Shown: in pieces, positions 58,924-64,000 of the stretch | How positions within the stretch are numbered: the stretch's first letter is position 1 | How the letters are laid out: each line of letters starts with the position of its first letter | Assembly (NCBI RefSeq): GCF_008017415.1 | Contig: NZ_VRSV01000001.1 | Coordinates: 1,054,001 to 1,118,000 of the forward strand | DNA: 64,000 bases | Source of the DNA: Microbacterium hatanonis | Lineage (GTDB): Bacteria > Actinomycetota > Actinomycetes > Actinomycetales > Microbacteriaceae | Reading direction: 5' to 3' | Notes under the pieces: generated by a model | Told to the model about the DNA's origin: nothing | The model's database searches: none | Seen by the model: the letters and a program-made list of their open reading frames with translations, nothing else | Translations under genes and position numbers: made by a program

Positions 58924-60561
58924 ATGGCCTGGTTGTCGGAGAGCGAGCGGCGTGCGCGCACGCGCGACGACACCCGTGACCGCTCGATCCTGCTGAACCA
59001 GACCCTCCTCGCCGGAGTCGGTCTCGTCGCCATGGGCGTCGTGATCCTCATCGGGCAGGTCGTGGACACCACCACGTTCGTTCTCGGCTCCTCGCTCCTG
59101 TTCGGTGCGACGGCGGCCGCGATCCTCATCCCCTGGCACCGGCTGCCGGTGTGGACGGTCGCCGTCCTTCCGTTCGCCGACATCCTGGCGCTGGCGCTCC
59201 TGAGGGCGAGCGCCCCGAACGGGGGACTCGGGTTGCTCTGGGCCTTCCCCGCGATGTGGATCGGGGCGATGTTCGGCGTCGCCGGTGTCGTCGTCGGCAC
59301 GGTGCTCGTCGCAGCGCTCTTCTGGTTCATGACCGCGGTCGATCCGACGCAGAACTTCAGCGCGTCCACGGTCCTCCTGCCTCTCGTGGTGGGAGCACTG
59401 GCGACCATCTCGTTCCTGGGCGCTCGTCGCGCCGACGCGCAGCGGCAGCTGCTCGAGAAGCAGTCGCGGCATCTCGGGCGCTCGGTCGATCGGGCGCGCC
59501 GGCAGGAGGACCTCGTCACCGAGGTGCTCGACGCCGTCGACTTCGGCGTGATCCGCATCACCGCCGAGGGGGAGCTCGTCGTCACCAATGAGGCCCACGC
59601 GCAGCTGCAGGGGGGTGCGGCCGAGGACGCCGCCGGCGCCGTGGCGTACGCGGCGGACGGGGTGACCCCGCTCGACCCCGCGGACGTCCCGATCGCACGC
59701 GCCCGCGAGGGCGACACGTTCGAGAATCGAGTGGTCTGGTACGGCGAACCGGGTTCGGGGCGGCGCGCGCTCACGGTCACCGCCCGCCGACTGACCGAGA
59801 TCGACGGGTCGAACGCGGGGGTGATCGTTGTCTCGCGCGACGTCACCGCCGAGGAGCAGGCACTGCGCGCCCGTGAGGATCTCGTCGCGTCGGTGTCGCA
59901 CGAGCTGCGTACCCCGCTCACGTCGATCATCGGATACCTCGAGCTGGCCCTTGACCGCGACGACCTCCCCGGCGACTCGCGGCGCGATCTCGAGGTCGCC
60001 GAACGCAACGCCGCGCGCCTGCTCGAGCTCGTAGCCGACATCCTCTCGGTGTCGTCCCTCGCGCGTCCGGGGGGCGGTGTCACACTCGACCCCGCCCCGG
60101 CCGATCTCGCCGTGATCGTTCACGCGGCCGTCGAGGCGGAGCTCCCCAAAGCCGCCGACCGACGCATCTCGATCGACACGACCTTCGTCGCCTCGACCCT
60201 CGCCGTCGTCGACGCGCAGCGCATCCGGCAGGTCATCGACAATCTGATCGACAATGCGGTGAAGTACAACTCCGACGGCGGAAAGGTCTTCGTCGAGCTC
60301 GATCGTGACGACGACCGGATCCGCATCGCGGTCCGCGACGACGGCCCCGGCATCTCCGAGGGCGAGCGTTCCCACCTGTTCGAACGGTTCTTCCGCTCCG
60401 ACGCCGTCCGCAACTCCACCACCCATGGCAGCGGATTGGGTCTGGCGATCAGCGAAGACATCGTGCACCGCCACGGCGGGGAGATCTCCGTCGACACGCG
60501 CCTGGGGGAGGGAGCGACCTTCACGGTCTGGCTCCCCGCGACGGGGGAGTCGGCTTCATGA
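58924..60561 (+). CDS. Membrane histidine kinase with PAS-like domain
   Basis: Sensor kinase of 545 residues. Six to seven hydrophobic helices fill residues 20-170 (LLAGVGLVAMGVVILIG and so on), a PAS-like domain follows (residues about 195-310, from EVLDAVDFGVIRITAEGELV), and then the HisKA domain with the phosphorylation site SVSHELRTPLTS (His 326) and the HATPase domain: NLIDNAVKYN (N box), RDDGPGI (G1) and GSGLGLAI (G2). Its stop overlaps the next gene's ATG (ATGA at 60558-60561). The converging receiver gene at 61724 is a plausible partner. Confidence 0.92.
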   Translation: MAWLSESERRARTRDDTRDRSILLNQTLLAGVGLVAMGVVILIGQVVDTTTFVLGSSLLFGATAAAILIPWHRLPVWTVAVLPFADILALALLRASAPNGGLGLLWAFPAMWIGAMFGVAGVVVGTVLVAALFWFMTAVDPTQNFSASTVLLPLVVGALATISFLGARRADAQRQLLEKQSRHLGRSVDRARRQEDLVTEVLDAVDFGVIRITAEGELVVTNEAHAQLQGGAAEDAAGAVAYAADGVTPLDPADVPIARAREGDTFENRVVWYGEPGSGRRALTVTARRLTEIDGSNAGVIVVSRDVTAEEQALRAREDLVASVSHELRTPLTSIIGYLELALDRDDLPGDSRRDLEVAERNAARLLELVADILSVSSLARPGGGVTLDPAPADLAVIVHAAVEAELPKAADRRISIDTTFVASTLAVVDAQRIRQVIDNLIDNAVKYNSDGGKVFVELDRDDDRIRIAVRDDGPGISEGERSHLFERFFRSDAVRNSTTHGSGLGLAISEDIVHRHGGEISVDTRLGEGATFTVWLPATGESAS

Positions 60562-61721
60562 CCCTGGACAACTTCACCGTCTCGCTCGCCGCGGCTGTCG
60601 TCATCGTCGTCTCGGGAGTCATGTACCTCTTCGAGACGCTCATGCGCAAGGACGGTCTCCCCGGTCGGCTGTGGGCCGTGGCGTTCCTGGCCGGCATCCT
60701 CACCGTGCTCAGCTACCTCGTGTGGGCGGCGGCACCCGACGCCTACCTGGCGGTGGCGGTGGGCAATGCCGGGTTCGTCGCCAGTGCGGGCTTCATCTGG
60801 CTCGGATGCCGCGCCTACAACGATCGTCCGCTGCGGTGGTCGGGCTCGGTCGTGGCGGCGTTCGTGCTGATCGCCGGTGCCGCGGTGCTCGTGGCGGGCC
60901 CCGACGGCGGGGACTGGGCGGGCGCGGTGCCGCTGTTCATCGGCACCGGTCTCATGGCCCTGTTCGGCGCGATCGAGTCGAGGCAGGGGGCGATCGGGCG
61001 TCGGTGGAGCTCGCTGGGCCTGACGATCGTTCTCGGGATCGAGGCGGTGTGGTTCACCGCGCGCACGCTCGTCTTCGTCGCGTACGGGCCCGACAGCGAG
61101 GTGTTCGCGACCTGGTTCAACACGATCGTGTCGTCGTTCCTCACCATCACGCTGACGATCGTCGCGGTGGTCGTGACGTCGGTCCTCCGGGCGAGCGAGT
61201 CGAATCTCCGCGGGCAGCCCGACGTCTACACGTTGAGCGTCGGCGTCGACGGCGTGCTCCTCCCCGCATCCTTCCGCTCGGCGACCGCGACCCTGATCGA
61301 GCGTGCCGCACGCCAGGGCGAGACGATCTGCGTCGTGTCGGTGCGCATCGATGACCTGGGGCGCATCGCGACGGCCTTCGGCCCCGCGGAGGCCGAGCAG
61401 GTGGCCGCCGCGTGGCGGGCGGGGGTGCGGGAGTACGTTCCCACCGCTGCGCTGGTCGGCGACGGCGAGAGCGGGAGTCTTCTGGTCGCGTTCCTGACGA
61501 CGTCGTTCTCCGACGTGCGCAGGATGGCGAGCATCATGCACCGCCGCCTGCTCGACGACTTCGGTGCGCTGGGCGTCTCGGTGGTGCCCGTCGTGGGCGT
61601 CGGGATCGCGCTCACCGACAGACTCGGCTACGACTTCTCGACGCTGGTCGACGGGGCCGATCAGGCTGCCGCGCGCTCGGTCACCAGCCCCGACGCCTCG
61701 GTGATCATCGCCGAGGGGTGA
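60558..61721 (+). CDS. Membrane protein with degenerate GGDEF-like domain
   Basis: Protein of 387 residues, cotranslated with the histidine kinase. Residues 1-205 contain about seven membrane helices (VIVVSGVMYLFETLM, SYLVWAAAPDAYLAVAVG and others) like a MHYT/7TM-type sensor. The last 160 residues match the fold of a diguanylate cyclase: VSVRIDDLGRIATAFG, then ALVGDGESGSLLVAF where an active enzyme would have GGDEF; the position reads GDGES, so catalysis is very unlikely. A role as a receptor that binds c-di-GMP or a nucleotide, or as a partner of the kinase, is possible. No transmembrane HAMP domain is visible. Confidence 0.82.
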   Translation: MTLDNFTVSLAAAVVIVVSGVMYLFETLMRKDGLPGRLWAVAFLAGILTVLSYLVWAAAPDAYLAVAVGNAGFVASAGFIWLGCRAYNDRPLRWSGSVVAAFVLIAGAAVLVAGPDGGDWAGAVPLFIGTGLMALFGAIESRQGAIGRRWSSLGLTIVLGIEAVWFTARTLVFVAYGPDSEVFATWFNTIVSSFLTITLTIVAVVVTSVLRASESNLRGQPDVYTLSVGVDGVLLPASFRSATATLIERAARQGETICVVSVRIDDLGRIATAFGPAEAEQVAAAWRAGVREYVPTAALVGDGESGSLLVAFLTTSFSDVRRMASIMHRRLLDDFGALGVSVVPVVGVGIALTDRLGYDFSTLVDGADQAAARSVTSPDASVIIAEG

Positions 61722-61723
61722 GG

Positions 61724-62101
61724 TCAGTCGTCATGGCGGTCGGCGAGCAGGGCGTCGACGCGGGCCCGCAGGTCGCGCGGCCGGAACGGTTTGGTGAGGT
61801 AGTCGTCGGCGCCGGCTTCGCGGCCGAGCCGTGCGTGCTCCTCGTCGGCCCGTGCCGTCACCATGACGATGCGGGTGTCGCTGAAGGCCCGGATGCGGCG
61901 CGCGGTCTCGAATCCGTCGATGCCGGGCATGCTGACGTCGAGGGTGGTGAGGACCGGATGCTCCGCCCGCACCTTCTCGACGCCCTCGATCCCGCCGGTA
62001 GCGGTGTGGACGTCGAAGCCGGATCCCTGAAGGACGGCCGAGATGAGCGAGCGGATGTCGGCATCGTCTTCGATGATGACCGCGACGCGGGGGCTGGGCA
62101 T
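61724..62101 (-). CDS. Single-domain response regulator (receiver only)
   Basis: Stand-alone receiver of 125 residues with no output domain. Active-site set: acidic pair in VIIEDDADIR, phospho-acceptor in TTLDVSMPGIDG, Thr in VMVTARADEE and Lys in YLTKPFRPRD. Its end converges with the degenerate-GGDEF gene with 2 bp between them. Likely to be phosphorylated by the neighbouring kinase and to act through protein contacts. AGG at the -9 region (GAGGTACCCG) serves as a ribosome-binding site. Confidence 0.9.
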   Translation of the reverse strand: MPSPRVAVIIEDDADIRSLISAVLQGSGFDVHTATGGIEGVEKVRAEHPVLTTLDVSMPGIDGFETARRIRAFSDTRIVMVTARADEEHARLGREAGADDYLTKPFRPRDLRARVDALLADRHDD

Positions 62102-62191
62102 CGGGTACCTCGGGTCTCCGCCCCGTCTGGGTGACGCGCGGTTCTGACCGAAGCGTAACCTACATCCGTCTTCTCGAACGCGGCGGGTGTC

Positions 62192-62214
62192 ATGGCATCC
62201 TCGGAGGATGCCAT
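62192..62214 (+). promoter_or_regulatory. Palindrome covering the coaE ribosome-binding site and start codon
   Basis: Perfect 23-nt palindrome (10-bp stem, CGG loop) with arms ATGGCATCCT and AGGATGCCAT. The Shine-Dalgarno GGAGG (62203-62207) and the start ATG (62208) both lie in the loop and right arm, so the mRNA hairpin would hide them. It also contains GCATCC/GGATGC, the frequent word of this genome. Confidence 0.6.
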
Positions 62215-62810
62215 TGATCGCGCTCACCGGCGGCATCGCGTCGGGGAAATCGACCGTCGCCTCACGACTCGCCTCCCACGGCGCCGTGGTGGTCGACGCG
62301 GACGCCGTCGTCCGCGACGTGCAGTCGCCCGGATCCCCGGTGCTGGGAGAGATCGAGAAGGAGTTCGGGCATCGCATGCTGCGCCCCGACGGTTCGCTCG
62401 ACCGCGCGGCGCTCGGAGCGGTCGTCTTCGGCGACCCCGATCGACTCGCTCGGCTCAACGCGATCGTGCACCCCGCGGTGCGCGACGAGTCGCAGCGCCG
62501 GTTCCGCGAGGCGGCCTCCGCCGACCCGCGAGCCGTCGTCGTGTACGACGTGCCGCTCCTGGCCGAGACGCGCGCCTCGGATCCGTGGGATCTCGTCGTG
62601 GTCGCCCACGCGCCGGTGGAGGTGCGTGTGGCACGCCTGCGGGACCACCGCGGGATGAGCGAGGCCGACGCGCGCGCCCGCATCGCGGTCCAGGCGTCCG
62701 ACGAGGAACGCCTGCGGCTCGCCGACGTGGTCATCGACACCGACGGTCCGCTCTCGCAGACCGAGGCGCAGACCGACGAACTCTGGGCGCGACTGACGGC
62801 CGAGGCGTAA
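62208..62810 (+). CDS. coaE: Dephospho-CoA kinase
   Basis: Last enzyme of CoA synthesis: phosphorylates dephospho-CoA on the ribose 3'-OH. Walker A is [14 protein letters not shown] (residues 4-18), followed by the lid and nucleoside-binding segments [11 protein letters not shown] (DAD) and [11 protein letters not shown] and the conserved HPAVRDE. The length (200 residues) matches bacterial CoaE without the UPF0157 fusion found in mycobacteria. The ATG abuts GGAGG, while TTG at 62214 would have 6-nt spacing; the longer reading from 62187 is not preferred. Expression may be controlled by the start-site hairpin. Confidence 0.95.
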   Translation: MPLIALTGGIASGKSTVASRLASHGAVVVDADAVVRDVQSPGSPVLGEIEKEFGHRMLRPDGSLDRAALGAVVFGDPDRLARLNAIVHPAVRDESQRRFREAASADPRAVVVYDVPLLAETRASDPWDLVVVAHAPVEVRVARLRDHRGMSEADARARIAVQASDEERLRLADVVIDTDGPLSQTEAQTDELWARLTAEA

Positions 62811-62838
62811 GTCCGCCCCCGGTGTCGGTGGCCCGGCC

Positions 62839-62844
62839 TACGCT
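62839..62844 (+). promoter_or_regulatory. -10 box TACGCT of uvrB
   Basis: Ends 6 nt before the ATG at 62851. uvrB is SOS-regulated in many bacteria; no clear LexA box is seen here. Confidence 0.5.
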
Positions 62845-62850
62845 GGAATC

Positions 62851-64000
62851 ATGCAGGCCACCCGTTCCGTCCGCCCTTTCGAGGTCGTCAGCGAATACGT
62901 TCCCTCCGGCGACCAGCCGCAGGCCATCGCCCAGCTCGCCGCGCGCATCAACGCGGGCGAGACCGACGTCGTGCTCCTCGGCGCCACCGGTACCGGTAAG
63001 TCCGCGACGACGGCCTGGCTCGTCGAAGCCGTCCAGAGGCCCACGCTCGTGCTCGCGCACAACAAGACCCTCGCCGCGCAGCTGGCCAACGAGTTCCGCG
63101 AGCTGATGCCGAACAACGCGGTCGAGTACTTCGTCTCGTACTACGACTACTACCAGCCCGAGGCCTACGTCCCGCAGACCGATACGTTCATCGAGAAAGA
63201 CTCCTCGGTCAACGCCGAGGTCGAGCGCCTCCGTCACTCGACGACGAACTCGCTGCTCTCACGGCGCGACGTGATCGTGGTCTCGACGGTGTCGTGCATC
63301 TACGGCCTCGGCGCGCCCGAGGAATACCTCCGCGCGATGGTCGCCCTGCAGGTGGGGGAGCGCTACGACCGCGACGCCCTCATCCGCAAGTTCATCTCGA
63401 TGCAGTACAACCGCAACGACGTCGACTTCTCCCGTGGCAACTTCCGGGTGCGCGGCGACACGATCGAGATCATCCCCGTGTACGAGGAGTACGCGATCCG
63501 CATCGAGATGTTCGGTGACGAGATCGAAGCGCTCTACATGCTGCACCCGCTCACCGGCGACATCGCGCAGAAGATGGACTCCGTGCCGATCTTCCCGGCG
63601 TCGCACTACGTCGCCGGCACCGACAAGGTGCAGCGTGCGATCGGCACGATCGAAGACGAGCTCGCCGACCGGTTGAAGGAGTTCGAGCGACAGGGCAAGC
63701 TGCTCGAGGCGCAGCGTCTGCGCATGCGCACGACGTTCGACCTCGAGATGCTGCAGCAGCTCGGTTTCTGCTCGGGCATCGAGAACTACTCGCGCCACCT
63801 CGACGCCCGTCCGCCGGGTGCTCCGCCCCACACGCTGCTCGACTTCTTCCCCGACGACTTCCTTCTCGTGATCGACGAGTCGCACGTGACCGTGCCGCAG
63901 ATCGGGGCCATGTACGAGGGCGACGCCTCGCGCAAGCGCACGCTGGTCGAGCACGGCTTCCGTCTTCCCAGCGCCATGGACAACCGCCCGCTCCGGTGGG
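62851..64000 (+). CDS. uvrB: Excinuclease ABC subunit B (truncated by window edge)
   Basis: The first 383 codons of UvrB are inside the window; the C-terminal third runs off the right edge. UvrB receives damaged DNA from UvrA and loads UvrC for nucleotide excision. Walker A is [15 protein letters not shown] (residues about 45-59), the beta-hairpin signature is [20 protein letters not shown] (about 94-113), and the DEAD-like motif is [12 protein letters not shown] near the edge. Start ATG at 62851 is fixed by the -10 box. Confidence 0.97.
   Translation, partial: MQATRSVRPFEVVSEYVPSGDQPQAIAQLAARINAGETDVVLLGATGTGKSATTAWLVEAVQRPTLVLAHNKTLAAQLANEFRELMPNNAVEYFVSYYDYYQPEAYVPQTDTFIEKDSSVNAEVERLRHSTTNSLLSRRDVIVVSTVSCIYGLGAPEEYLRAMVALQVGERYDRDALIRKFISMQYNRNDVDFSRGNFRVRGDTIEIIPVYEEYAIRIEMFGDEIEALYMLHPLTGDIAQKMDSVPIFPASHYVAGTDKVQRAIGTIEDELADRLKEFERQGKLLEAQRLRMRTTFDLEMLQQLGFCSGIENYSRHLDARPPGAPPHTLLDFFPDDFLLVIDESHVTVPQIGAMYEGDASRKRTLVEHGFRLPSAMDNRPLRW

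Noticed and set aside
58309..60474. 721-codon minus-strand open frame opposite the transporter and kinase genes
   Set aside because: Antisense to DHA2 and histidine kinase genes with intact motifs.
1..64000. CRISPR arrays, tRNA or rRNA genes, insertion sequences and prophage
   Set aside because: I saw no spaced direct repeats, no cloverleaf, no transposase or integrase and no phage structural gene by reading the sequence; a dedicated search was not possible.

Overview
The window is 64 kb of very GC-rich DNA (about 70% G+C by eye) with frequent GTG starts, many ATGA/GTGA gene overlaps and actinobacterial gene families. Gene content (rpsA with coaE and uvrB, a DUF222/HNH nuclease, an ECF42-type sigma factor with a YCII partner, a siderophore-interacting protein, a TipAS-type MerR regulator) fits a chromosomal segment of a Microbacteriaceae member, most likely Microbacterium or a close relative. 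I see no tRNA or rRNA gene, CRISPR array, prophage or insertion sequence.

Layout. 1-2800: a truncated response regulator, a serine hydrolase, a VanY-like peptidase, a methyltransferase and a DUF1990 gene. 2917-12051: a seven-gene maltodextrin block on the minus strand, running from a secreted alpha-amylase through alpha-glucosidase, sugar-binding lipoprotein, two permeases and cyclomaltodextrinase to a LacI-type regulator. It has no ATPase gene. Two related 68-bp hairpin repeats flank it, and three ATGTATA-type motifs in its promoter regions are candidate operators. 12557-18500: RecQ-like helicase, envelope proteins, a beta-lactamase-fold lipoprotein, an SDR and its TetR regulator. 19243-23890: a siderophore uptake operon (binding lipoprotein, two permeases, ATPase, ferric-siderophore reductase) behind a candidate iron box. 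23900-34500: small enzymes and regulators, then a large SF2 helicase interrupted by one in-frame TGA at a conserved tryptophan. 34551-38984: small envelope proteins, a 23-codon micropeptide gene with its own Shine-Dalgarno and terminator, GNAT, TetR and MFS genes. 39145-46542: DUF222/HNH nuclease, MerR-TipAS, DUF2268 metalloprotease-like, a frameshifted CocE/NonD hydrolase, DUF2200 and an SDR. 46552-50745: ECF42 sigma factor with YCII protein, PadR regulator and UbiB-type kinase. 50806-64000: resuscitation/transglycosylase-like protein, NUDIX, rpsA, Nei glycosylase, transporters, a GIY-YIG-like protein, a signalling set (histidine kinase, degenerate-GGDEF membrane protein, single-domain receiver), coaE and the start of uvrB.

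Expression signals. A TAnnnT -10 box lies exactly 6 nt before the start codon of at least eighteen genes, without a Shine-Dalgarno, so leaderless transcription appears to be the common mode here; operon-internal genes instead use coupled ATGA/GTGA/TTGA overlaps. The word GCAGCATCC (either strand) occurs at least 23 times and is not tied to a reading frame.

The most interesting items are the micropeptide at 36582-36653, the TGA-interrupted helicase at 31581-34481, the paired hairpins and shared operator motif around the maltodextrin block, the hairpin that buries the coaE start, and the genome-style signals just described.
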